Positions 1 through 6,565 are shown, numbered from the stretch's first letter. The stretch: 8,308 bases of DNA from DAOTVC01 sp034437215 (GCA_034437215.1 DAOTVC010000093.1:1-8308), one strand, 5' to 3'. Program-made: numbers and translations. Notes: generated from the letters alone by a model not told the origin.

Positions 1-720
1 CCTACGGCGACCTTCCCGCCGCCCCCGGAGTCCCTGAAGGTGCCCATCCTGATGTACCACTACGTCTCCCCTCTGCCCCCCGACGCCGACTCCCTGCGTC
101 GCGGGCTGACCGTCGTGCCCGAGGACTTCGAGGCCCAGCTGCAGCACCTTCAGGACAAGGGTTACGAGACGGTTCTGCTGAGCGATCTCCACGCTGCGCT
201 GGAGACGGGGCGCCCGCTGCCCGAGAAGCCCATCGTCCTGACCTTCGACGACGGGTACAAAGATCACTACACCCACGCCTGGCCCCTCCTCGAGAAGTAC
301 GGCTACGTGGGGGAGTTCTTCGTCATGGCGACCCCGGCTCACTACGAAGCCGAGCACTACATGAGCTGGGCCGAGATGCGGGAGATGGCGGAGGCCGGAA
401 TGGCCATCCAGGGGCACGGGCGGGATCACTATGATCTCCGCAACCGCAGCTACGACTTCCTCGTCTTCCAGATCCTGGGGATCAAGGAGGCCGTGGAGGC
501 CCACACCGGACAGGCGGTGACCTTCTTCTGCTACCCCTCCGGCAAATACGACGACAACGTGATCGCCGTCGTCGAATCGGCGGGCTATCTGGGCGGGGTA
601 ACCACGGAGTGGGGCGCGACGGAGACCCTCGACAACCGCTTCACCTGGCCGCGGCTGCGCGTACACGGCCACTGGTCTCTGGAGAAGTTCGCCGACGTCC
701 TGGAGGACTTCGAGCAGTAG
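1..720 (+). CDS. Polysaccharide deacetylase (NodB/CE4 family), 5'-truncated by window edge
   Basis: This is the catalytic domain of a carbohydrate esterase family 4 enzyme, which removes N- or O-acetyl groups from polysaccharides such as peptidoglycan or exopolysaccharide, usually outside the membrane. The reading frame is open from base 1, and a proline-rich linker precedes the domain, so a signal peptide or anchor probably lies upstream of the window. The GTG at 40 is an internal codon rather than a convincing start, because no ribosome site precedes it. Numbering from that GTG, visible motifs are MYHYV at the domain start, TFDDGY (68-73, catalytic Asp and metal Asp), GHGRDH (125-130, the two metal-binding His spaced HxxxH), FCYPSGKY (163-170) and PRLRVHG (204-210). 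All metal ligands are present, so it should be active. It ends with TAG at 718-720. The next gene has its own promoter, so this one probably belongs to an upstream transcription unit. Confidence 0.9.
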   Translation, partial: PTATFPPPPESLKVPILMYHYVSPLPPDADSLRRGLTVVPEDFEAQLQHLQDKGYETVLLSDLHAALETGRPLPEKPIVLTFDDGYKDHYTHAWPLLEKYGYVGEFFVMATPAHYEAEHYMSWAEMREMAEAGMAIQGHGRDHYDLRNRSYDFLVFQILGIKEAVEAHTGQAVTFFCYPSGKYDDNVIAVVESAGYLGGVTTEWGATETLDNRFTWPRLRVHGHWSLEKFADVLEDFEQ

Positions 721-773
721 GTGCGCCCGCGAGATCCGGCTTCTGCGCGACCCGGAACGGGACAGATGGCGAC

Positions 774-801
774 TTGACCCCACAAACAAACGTTCTACAC
801 T
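774..801 (+). promoter_or_regulatory. Sigma70-type promoter for the HerA-PDZ operon
   Basis: A -35 box TTGACC (774-779) and a -10 box TACACT (796-801) are separated by 16 bp, inside a locally AT-richer stretch of an otherwise GC-rich gap. Transcription would start near 808, leaving a leader of about 48 nt before the ATG at 856. A GAGGAG ribosome site sits at 846-851, four bases before that ATG. No other promoter of this quality is seen before the stem-loop at 5123, so it probably drives all four downstream genes. Confidence 0.65.
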
Positions 802-855
802 AGGGGCAGATGTCCGGCAGCGCATCGTCCGAGATAACGACCTACGAGGAGTCTT

Positions 856-2493
856 ATGGCTGAACGTGAACTCGATCGCTGGTTTCCCCGTCCCAAGGTG
901 GACGAATCCCGCTTGGGCACCGTCGTCCGGGGGAGCCTCAGCAAGGGGCTGGAGGTCAAGCTCGCCCCCGAGCGCCTCATCGAGGGGCTGGCGGTGGGCC
1001 GCTACGTCGTGGTGCGTGGCCAGACGGAGCGACGCTTCTTTGGGATGATCACCGACGTGATCCTGGAGACCCGGCACCCCGAGATCGAGCAGGCACCGCC
1101 CGAGGACCCCCAGGGCTTCCTGGCGAAGGTCTACCGGGGGACGCTGACCTACGGGCGCTTGCACGTCACCCCCATGCTCGTCCTCGACGGCGCGGACGAG
1201 ATCCGGCCCGCCAAGACGGTGCCCACCCACTTCACCCACGTCTACGACGCCTCTCCCGAGGAAGTCGCCCTCATCTTCGGGGACGTCGACGAGAAAGGCC
1301 ACTTCTACATCGGAGAGCCCCTGGAGATGGAGGGGACACGGATCGCCCTCGATCTCCAACGTTTCGTGGAGCGCTCCAGCGGCGTCTTCGGGAAGACGGG
1401 CACGGGCAAGACCTTCCTCACCCGCATGCTCCTCGCCGGCATCATCCAGGAGGCGGTCGCCGTTAACCTCATCTTCGACATGCACAACGAGTACGGCTGG
1501 CGGAGCCAGGACGAGGCCCGGCAGGACGTCAAGGGGCTGCGGCAGCTCTTCTACGACGGGCGGGTCAGCGTCTTCACCCTCGACCCCGACTCCTCCCGGC
1601 GGCGGGGCAGCAAGGTCGACTATACCGTGCGCATCGGGTACGAGCAGCTGGAGCCGGAGGATCTGGAGATGCTGGCACCCCTCTTCGGCTTCACCGACGT
1701 GCAGACCAACGCCCTCTACATGCTGCGCCGGCGCCTGGGGCGCGCCTGGGTCCGGCGCCTCCTCGCCGAGGAGCACGACGAGGGCGTAGCCGCCCTCACC
1801 GAGCAGGGCAAACTCCACGAGGGGACCCTGGGCGCCATCCAGCGGAAGCTGGCCCAGCTCCATCGCTTCGGCTTCCTCGTGGAGCAGGCACCCGACGACC
1901 CCATCGGGCGCATCCTCGACTATCTCAACAGCGGCAAGAACGTGATCCTGGAGTTCGGGCGCTACGGGAACGCCCTGGAGGCCTACATCCTCGTGGCGAA
2001 CTACATCACCCGGCGCATCCACCGCGCCTACGTGGACCGCAAGGAGGCCTACCTGGGCGGCGGCGGGCAGGAACCGCGCCCTCTCATCATCACCATCGAG
2101 GAGGCCCACAAGTTCCTCGATCCCACCATCGCCCGCCACACCATCTTCGGCACCATCGCCCGGGAGATGCGCAAGTACAACGTCACCCTCCTGGTGGTCG
2201 ACCAGCGACCCAGCGGCATCGATCAGGAGGTCATGAGCCAGATCGGCACGCGGGTCACGGCCCTGCTGGACGAGGAGAACGACATCCGCGCGGTCTTCTC
2301 GGGGGTGGCAGGGACGGCGGCCCTGCGCGAGGTCTTGGCCCGGCTGGAGACCAAGCAGCAGGCCCTGATTCTGGGCCACGCCGTGCCCATGCCCGTCGTC
2401 GTCCACACGCGGGACTACCGGGATCTCTACGGCGAGGTCGCCGGTCACGCCGTCGACCCGGGCGAAGCGGCGGATCTCCTGTACGGATCGTAA
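856..2493 (+). CDS. HerA-like ATPase/DNA translocase (HAS-barrel + DUF87)
   Basis: This 545-residue protein belongs to the FtsK/HerA superfamily of hexameric ATPases that pump or unwind double-stranded DNA. The N-terminal 85 or so residues look like the HAS beta-barrel. The ATPase domain follows, with Walker A GKTGTGKT (179-186), the HerA-type FDMHNEY segment (207-213), Walker B IITIEEAH (411-418, acidic pair E415/E416) and a sensor-like VVDQRPSGID (448-455). Arginines near TRRIHR (385-390) could supply an arginine finger. The length is normal for HerA and no key motif is missing. HerA is best known with the nuclease NurA in end resection. No NurA is present in the window, and the next gene is a phosphatase only 41 bp away. 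The start is supported by GAGGAG at 846-851. It could serve DNA repair, DNA segregation or a defence-type complex; the sequence does not decide. Confidence 0.88.
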   Translation: MAERELDRWFPRPKVDESRLGTVVRGSLSKGLEVKLAPERLIEGLAVGRYVVVRGQTERRFFGMITDVILETRHPEIEQAPPEDPQGFLAKVYRGTLTYGRLHVTPMLVLDGADEIRPAKTVPTHFTHVYDASPEEVALIFGDVDEKGHFYIGEPLEMEGTRIALDLQRFVERSSGVFGKTGTGKTFLTRMLLAGIIQEAVAVNLIFDMHNEYGWRSQDEARQDVKGLRQLFYDGRVSVFTLDPDSSRRRGSKVDYTVRIGYEQLEPEDLEMLAPLFGFTDVQTNALYMLRRRLGRAWVRRLLAEEHDEGVAALTEQGKLHEGTLGAIQRKLAQLHRFGFLVEQAPDDPIGRILDYLNSGKNVILEFGRYGNALEAYILVANYITRRIHRAYVDRKEAYLGGGGQEPRPLIITIEEAHKFLDPTIARHTIFGTIAREMRKYNVTLLVVDQRPSGIDQEVMSQIGTRVTALLDEENDIRAVFSGVAGTAALREVLARLETKQQALILGHAVPMPVVVHTRDYRDLYGEVAGHAVDPGEAADLLYGS

Positions 2494-2534
2494 GCGCCGC
2501 CACTCAACCTACACTCACTCACGAGGAGCAGACT

Positions 2535-3488
2535 GTGGAAGATAAGGTTTTCGAGAGACATACCCGCCTGCGGTCCTTTCCGCCCGCCCAACTGGCCTAC
2601 ATCGTCTACCGCCGCTTACGGGAGCAGGGGCTGCACACGACGCTGCGCTGGGTGCAGGATAAGCTCGTGCGCCGCTTTCAGGGAACCTCACCCAGGGAGT
2701 CCTGCGAGGTTGCGCCGAGGCTCCACGTGGGGGGACAGCACACCCGCCGAGGTCTGCAGCGCATGCGCCGGGAGGGGATCGGAGCCGTCGTCAACATGCG
2801 GGAGGAGGCGGACGACGCCGAGCGGGACGTGCTGCTCGACGACTACCTCTGGCTCCCGACGACGGACGATGCGCCGCCCACCCTCGAGGACCTGGAGCGG
2901 GGAGCCGCCTTCATCGAGGAACAGATCGCGGAGGGGCGGGGCGTCTACGTGCACTGCGCCAGCGGTGTAGGACGGGCCCCCACCATGGCGGCGGCTTACC
3001 TCGTGAGCCAGGGGGTGGAGCCCGAGGAGGCCTGGGCACGGATTCGCAAGACGCGCCCCTTCGTGCGACCGGCTCCCAAGCAGATCGAGGTCGTGGAAGA
3101 GTTTGCTCGACGGCGCTCGGCCCAAGAGCAGGAAGTCGAGGAGCAGCAAGAGAAGCAGGAGGGAGAGATGGAAGAGCTCAAAGTGCGTGCGATGGAGCGT
3201 ATCACGTCCGATCCGGCCCTGACCGATCCCCTGACGGACGAAGAAGCACACCCCCTCATCCGCTGGGCCGAGGCCCAGATCACGCGGCTGGTCGAGCAGT
3301 TGGAGGGAGGGGACGAGCAGGAGGCCTGGGAGCGCCTCGAGCCCCGGCTGCAGGAGCTGCGCCGCCGCATGCGGGAGATCGCCCGCCGGAGCGCTGAAGC
3401 CGAAGAGCCCCTGTCCGAGATAGAGAGACGGCTGGACTCCTACAACATTGCACTCACGGAGGACGAAGATGACGAAGAAGCGCTCTAA
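2535..3488 (+). CDS. Dual-specificity protein phosphatase with N-terminal extension and coiled-coil tail
   Basis: This 317-residue protein is predicted to remove phosphate from protein tyrosine/serine/threonine residues, or from another phosphoester, in the cytoplasm. The core spans about residues 58-195. It carries the CX5R signature HCASGVGRA (140-148; nucleophile C141, phosphate-binding R147) and an acidic loop LPTTDDAPP (107-115; D111 or D112 is the likely general acid). The first 55 residues are helical and basic and are not part of the minimal fold. From about residue 193 the chain becomes very rich in Glu, Gln and Arg, with heptad-like helices to the C terminus (likely coiled coil), ending in an acidic tail. 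No signal peptide or membrane segment is seen. The start is GTG at 2535 with GAGGAG at 2523-2528. Its 3' end overlaps the PLD gene by 20 nt, implying coupled translation. Its substrate cannot be read from the sequence. Confidence 0.82.
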   Translation: MEDKVFERHTRLRSFPPAQLAYIVYRRLREQGLHTTLRWVQDKLVRRFQGTSPRESCEVAPRLHVGGQHTRRGLQRMRREGIGAVVNMREEADDAERDVLLDDYLWLPTTDDAPPTLEDLERGAAFIEEQIAEGRGVYVHCASGVGRAPTMAAAYLVSQGVEPEEAWARIRKTRPFVRPAPKQIEVVEEFARRRSAQEQEVEEQQEKQEGEMEELKVRAMERITSDPALTDPLTDEEAHPLIRWAEAQITRLVEQLEGGDEQEAWERLEPRLQELRRRMREIARRSAEAEEPLSEIERRLDSYNIALTEDEDDEEAL

Positions 3489-4566
3489 GCGCACTGCCAA
3501 AGGGCGGTTGGCCTGGAAGGAGCTCCTGCTCTCCCTTTTCTTGATCCTCATCGTCTGGGCAGGTCAGGATCTGATCGGTGAGAGAGGGCCCGGCTTCCGT
3601 CGCGACGTGGAGGGGAAGATAGAGGTGGCCTTCACTGCCCCCCTCTACCCCGAGGAGGCGGTCAATCGCTACGGGGGGCTGGACGAGCAGCTGGCCGACG
3701 CTATCGACGAGGCGGAGCGCACGGTCGACGTCGCCGCCTACGACTTCGACCTGGAACGCGTTGCCGGCGCCCTCATCCGGGCCCACAAGCGGGGGCTGCG
3801 GGTGCGGCTGGTGACGGACAGCGACTACGCCGACGAGCTGGGTCCCGTACGCCTGGAGGAGGCGGGCATCCCCGTGGTCTACGACGAGCGAAGCGCCTTT
3901 ATGCACGACAAGTTCGTCGTCCTCGATGAAGCCGTGGTCTGGACGGGCTCCTGGAACTTCACCGACTACGGCACCTACCGCAACAACAACAACGTCGTAA
4001 TTATCGAATCCACAGCCCTCGCCCGGAACTACACCGCCGAGTTTGAGGAGATGTTCGAGGAGCGGGCCTTCGGCCCCACCTCCCCCGCCGAAACGCCCTA
4101 CACCCAGGTCGAGGTGGGGGAGATCCTGGTGGAGAACTACTTCCCATCCGAGGAGAAGGTCGCCTCACGCATCGTCGAGCTGCTGGAGGACGCCGAAACG
4201 AGCATCCGGTTCCTGGCCTTCACGCTGACCGACGACGACATCGCGGCTGTCTTGAACCGCAAGCATCGGGAGGGGGTTCTAATCCAGGGGGTGGTGGAGT
4301 CCCGGAACGCCGGAAGCATGGGCTCCGACGTGGAGGCGCTCCAACAGGCGGACGCGGATATCCTGAAGGACGGCAACCCCTACAACATGCACCACAAGGT
4401 CATCATCATCGATGGGGCCATCGTGATCACGGGCTCCTACAACTTCACACGCAACGCGGCCGAGAGCAACGACGAGAACGTGCTCATCATCCACAGCCCC
4501 GGGATCGCAGACTCCTATCTCAGGGAGTTCGAACGGGTCTACGGGTTGGCGAGGGAGGCGGAGTGA
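3469..4566 (+). CDS. Membrane-anchored phospholipase D-like protein (two HKD motifs)
   Basis: This 365-residue protein belongs to the PLD phosphodiesterase superfamily (phospholipases, Nuc-type nucleases, cardiolipin synthases). A basic N terminus (KKRSKR) precedes one hydrophobic helix (about 18-32), predicting an N-in/C-out anchor or uncleaved signal, so the catalytic part should lie outside the membrane. Two tandem PLD domains are visible. The first has HxKx4D at H146/K148/D153 followed by TGSWNFT (159-165); the second has it at H308/K310/D315 followed by TGSYNFT (321-327). Both motifs are complete, so one chain could form the active site that Nuc-type enzymes build as a dimer. The compact repeats and the GSxNFT segments favour a nuclease-like enzyme over a cardiolipin synthase, but this is inference. 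ATG 3469 is chosen because GGAGG (3458-3462) lies six bases upstream; an in-frame TTG at 3448 lacks a site. Confidence 0.87.
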   Translation: MTKKRSKRTAKGRLAWKELLLSLFLILIVWAGQDLIGERGPGFRRDVEGKIEVAFTAPLYPEEAVNRYGGLDEQLADAIDEAERTVDVAAYDFDLERVAGALIRAHKRGLRVRLVTDSDYADELGPVRLEEAGIPVVYDERSAFMHDKFVVLDEAVVWTGSWNFTDYGTYRNNNNVVIIESTALARNYTAEFEEMFEERAFGPTSPAETPYTQVEVGEILVENYFPSEEKVASRIVELLEDAETSIRFLAFTLTDDDIAAVLNRKHREGVLIQGVVESRNAGSMGSDVEALQQADADILKDGNPYNMHHKVIIIDGAIVITGSYNFTRNAAESNDENVLIIHSPGIADSYLREFERVYGLAREAE

Positions 4567-5108
4567 TGGGATCGCAGGGTTGGAAGTGGGCCACGCTGCT
4601 CCTGGCAGCCGTGCTCCTAATGCTGGTAAGCTGCCTCGTAGGGTTGGCCGTGGGAGGGGTGGTAGGTTTCGGTATGGGAGCCCGGGAGCGCGCTTTCGAA
4701 CGCGAGTTCCGGCGCGAAGAGGTGCCACCGATGGAGCCGCCGTGGGAGATACCCGAACCTCCCCGACGCCCTCTCCCCCCCTTCGGGGAGCAGCCGGAGC
4801 GCCCCTGGTTGGGCGTCTACTTCGAGATGGTCGAGGAGGGCGCCGCAGTCCGCGACGTCGTCTTCGGCAGCCCCGCCGATGAAGCCGGGCTCCAGGTGGA
4901 CGACGTCATTGCCGAGGTGGATGGCGAAGCGGTCTCCCTCGACAACCCCCTCGACGAGGTGATCGGGCGCTACACGCCCGGCGACGAGGTGGAGTTGGAG
5001 ATCCTGCGCGGGGACGAGATCCGCAACATCACCGTGGAGTTAGGGATGCGCCCGATGGAACCGGGCGAAGGTCCCTTCATTCTGCCCCCTGCGCCCGGCG
5101 AGGGCTAA
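4566..5108 (+). CDS. Membrane-anchored PDZ-domain protein lacking a protease domain
   Basis: This 180-residue protein has a long N-terminal hydrophobic segment (about 8-37), then a charged patch, a proline-rich linker (54-80) and a single PDZ domain (about 80-163). The PDZ carries the carboxylate-loop region WLGVYFE (81-87) and the typical GSPADEAGLQVDDVI segment (101-115), as in HtrA/DegP-type PDZ domains. No trypsin-like or other peptidase domain is present, so it probably binds C-terminal tails or exposed peptides outside the membrane as an adaptor. A lipobox-like LVSC ends at Cys23, but hydrophobic residues continue after it, so a membrane helix is more likely than a lipoprotein. ATG 4566 shares its A with the TGA of the PLD gene, and GGGAGG (4553-4558) lies seven bases upstream; a GTG at 4563 is the alternative start. 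The PLD protein is the obvious candidate partner. Confidence 0.83.
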   Translation: MGSQGWKWATLLLAAVLLMLVSCLVGLAVGGVVGFGMGARERAFEREFRREEVPPMEPPWEIPEPPRRPLPPFGEQPERPWLGVYFEMVEEGAAVRDVVFGSPADEAGLQVDDVIAEVDGEAVSLDNPLDEVIGRYTPGDEVELEILRGDEIRNITVELGMRPMEPGEGPFILPPAPGEG

Positions 5109-5122
5109 AACGGGGCAAAGAG

Positions 5123-5150
5123 AGACCGCACCTCAATCAGGGTGCGGTCT
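5123..5150 (+). terminator. Stem-loop terminator, probably bidirectional
   Basis: A perfect 10-bp stem (AGACCGCACC at 5123-5132 with GGTGCGGTCT at 5141-5150) encloses an 8-nt loop, 14 bases after the PDZ stop codon. The downstream tail on the plus strand (TCTACTAG) is only weakly T-rich. Read on the minus strand, the stem is followed by CTCTTTG, a somewhat better tail, so it may also stop the convergent glycosyltransferase transcript. The lack of a clean T run lowers certainty about strength. Confidence 0.7.
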
Positions 5151-5153
5151 TCT

Positions 5154-5311
5154 ACTAGTGTTCTTGCACACGTCAAAGGATGGGAAAACTTGCTAACCCT
5201 TGCTGCCGGCAAAGGCGCGACTGAAGGCGCTTACCGGGGCGCTAACGCGCCGAGCGTCGACCTGCGTCGACGCCCACCCCACCATCAAATCACACGTGAT
5301 CGAACACTAGT
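5154..5311. repeat. 158-bp segment bounded by perfect 10-bp inverted repeats (MITE-like candidate)
   Basis: ACTAGTGTTC (5154-5163) and its exact reverse complement GAACACTAGT (5302-5311) bound a non-coding segment between convergent genes. Just inside, both ends keep partial similarity when read inward (CACACGT / CACGTGT, then GATGG near both ends). If the outer CTAG of each repeat is a 4-bp target duplication, the remaining terminal repeat begins TGTTC. The right repeat supplies the TAG stop codon (5307-5309) of the glycosyltransferase. The interior is GC-rich and hairpin-forming with no gene. It could be a small non-autonomous element, or just a long-range inverted repeat of other origin. 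No transposase is present. Confidence 0.4.
5214..5273. repeat. Cluster of small hairpins in the convergent intergenic region
   Basis: Several perfect short stems lie in a row: GGCGCG (5214-5219) with CGCGCC (5246-5251); the nested GGCGC (5238-5242) with GCGCC (5247-5251) around a TAAC loop; and GCGTCGAC (5254-5261) with GTCGACGC (5266-5273) around a 4-nt loop. GGCGCTTACCG and GGCGCTAACGC also form an imperfect direct repeat (5226-5248). These may be the structured core of the bounded element, a REP-like sequence, or extra termination structure for the minus-strand gene. No T tract follows on either strand. Confidence 0.5.
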
Positions 5312-6461
5312 CCGAAACGCCCTTCCGCTTCGCCACAGCCCCCTGCTTGTGCAGGCGCTCGTAGACCGCCAGGGTCTCCCGCGCCGTGCGCTCCCAAGAG
5401 AATTGCGCGGCGCGGCGCAGCCCTCGCTCCCGCAGATCCTCCCGCAGTTCGGCGTCGCTCAGCAGACGGCACAGGACCTCCTCCAGGGCCTCTTCGTCGG
5501 TGGGATCGAAGAGCAGGGCCGCGTCCCCCACCACCTCAGGCAGGGAGGAGCCGTCACCGCAGGCTACGGGCGTACCGCAGGCCATCGCCTCCAAGGGTGG
5601 CAGACCAAAACCCTCGTAGAGGCTGGGGAAGACGAAAGCGGTGGCGGCAGCGTAGATGGCGGGCAGATCCATATCCAGGACGTAGCCGGTAAGGATCACG
5701 GCTTCGCTCGCCGGGCTGGTCTCGAGGGCGGCGAAGAAGTCGTCGGAGAGCCACCCCCGCTTCCCGACGATGACAAGGGGCGGAGCCTCCCCCGCCGCAT
5801 AGAGCCCCTCCCAGATGTGCAGCAGGCGAAGCAGATTCTTGCGGGGCTCGATGGTCCCCACGTAGAGCAGGAACTCCTCCGGCAGCCCGTAGTGGGCCCG
5901 CACCGCCGCCACCCCCTTCTCCGGCTGTGGTACGAAGCGGGGATCGGCGGCCTCGTGAATGACACTGATCTTCTCCCGGGGCAGATTGTAGGCAGCCATC
6001 AGATCCCGGCGCGTCGCCTCGGAGACGGCGATAATGTGGTCGGCGCGCCTGCAGTAGAGGGGCATGGTCACGTTGAGATACCAGCGGTTGAGGCGCTTGT
6101 GGTGCTCGGGCAGGTGGCGGAAGATGAGGTCGTGGACGGTCAGCACGGTTGGGATGCCGGGCAAGGGCATGAGCAGGTGCTCGGTGGCGTGGAAGAGGGT
6201 AGCACCGGGCACGAGACGACGGAAGGAGGCACGGGCCAGCTGTCCTGCCCAGACGAGCATCCGCCAGGGCTTGTAGCCCAGAGTAACGGTGTGGGAGGGG
6301 AGCTCCGCGAGCCCCTGGAGGGGTTCGAGCCCCTGTTCGGCGTTGTAGAAGAGGGCCAGCCGGTCGGGCAGGAGCTCTGCCAACGCGTGGGTCAGGCTCT
6401 CGGCGTAGCGCCCCAGGCCGGCACGCCGGTGGACGGCAGCGGAGACGTCGAGGGTGATCAT
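5307..6461 (-). CDS. Glycosyltransferase family 4 (mannosyltransferase-like)
   Basis: This 384-residue cytoplasmic or membrane-peripheral GT-B enzyme transfers a sugar from an activated donor to a growing glycan. Numbering from the ATG at 6461, the N-terminal acceptor half holds GLGRYAESL (15-23), TVHDLIFRHLPE (108-119) and IIAVSEATRRDL (143-154). The donor half holds VGTIEPRKNL (201-210; phosphate-contacting R207/K208) and the GT4 retaining EX7E motif (E283 to E291) within the PSLYEGFGLPPLEAM region, followed by GTPV. Length and motifs are complete. The family includes many O-antigen and exopolysaccharide mannosyltransferases, which would suit the deacetylase at the window start. No Shine-Dalgarno sequence precedes the ATG. 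The start instead overlaps (ATGA) the stop codon of a vapC-like remnant, so its original upstream region has probably been replaced. The stop codon lies inside the 10-bp inverted repeat at 5302-5311. Confidence 0.92.
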   Translation of the reverse strand: MITLDVSAAVHRRAGLGRYAESLTHALAELLPDRLALFYNAEQGLEPLQGLAELPSHTVTLGYKPWRMLVWAGQLARASFRRLVPGATLFHATEHLLMPLPGIPTVLTVHDLIFRHLPEHHKRLNRWYLNVTMPLYCRRADHIIAVSEATRRDLMAAYNLPREKISVIHEAADPRFVPQPEKGVAAVRAHYGLPEEFLLYVGTIEPRKNLLRLLHIWEGLYAAGEAPPLVIVGKRGWLSDDFFAALETSPASEAVILTGYVLDMDLPAIYAAATAFVFPSLYEGFGLPPLEAMACGTPVACGDGSSLPEVVGDAALLFDPTDEEALEEVLCRLLSDAELREDLRERGLRRAAQFSWERTARETLAVYERLHKQGAVAKRKGVSD

Positions 6462-6565
6462 GGCTGTGGGAGGCAGGTGAAGCCCTGTTCGGCGAAGTGG
6501 GGATCAGATGTCAAGATGCACCACAGAATAGACTCCTTATCTTGGATGAGGTGAATCTGACCCAT
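6458..6565 (-). pseudogene. Remnant 3' end of a VapC-like PIN toxin gene
   Basis: On the minus strand, a short frame ending in TGA (6458-6460) reads LTSDPHFAEQGFTCLPQP at its C terminus. The intact PIN toxin at 7517-7918 ends FTFDQHFAEQGFTCVPSP, so the two are homologous with the same stop position. They share 27 identical bases (6473-6499 and 7532-7558), with weaker similarity out to about 6516. Upstream of that the frame (ATG at 6565, 35 codons, no ribosome site) no longer resembles PIN: the N-terminal Asp, the central Glu and the third acidic residue are all missing. Only the last Asp region survives, so it cannot be an active RNase. The stop codon overlaps the glycosyltransferase start (ATGA). 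I read it as the fossil tail of a second vapC. Confidence 0.7.
6473..6499 (-). repeat. 27-bp direct repeat, copy 1 (inside vapC remnant)
   Basis: These 27 bases are identical and in the same orientation to 7532-7558. Both copies encode the HFAEQGFTC region at the end of a PIN protein. The two copies flank the hepT-mntA pair, 1059 bp apart, so recombination between them would remove that pair. Weaker similarity on both sides suggests gene homology rather than a target-site duplication. Confidence 0.9.

Noticed and set aside
721..773. Possible terminator after the deacetylase (CCCG-GAA-CGGG)
   Set aside because: Only a 4-bp stem with a 3-nt loop and no T run.
2494..2534. TACACT-like -10 before the phosphatase gene
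   Set aside because: No -35 box at suitable spacing. The 41-bp gap is better explained as an intra-operon gap with a ribosome site.
2688..3551. 287-codon minus-strand open frame
   Set aside because: It lies opposite the phosphatase gene; its Leu-rich runs are the antisense of Glu/Gln-rich coiled-coil codons, and no ribosome site or motif is seen.
4566..4634. Lipoprotein signal (LVSC) in the PDZ protein
   Set aside because: The hydrophobic stretch continues well past the Cys, which fits a membrane helix better than a cleaved lipoprotein signal.
5142..6554. 470-codon plus-strand open frame
   Set aside because: It lies opposite the glycosyltransferase, has no recognisable motif, starts inside the terminator stem, and is explained by high-GC codon bias leaving few antisense stops.
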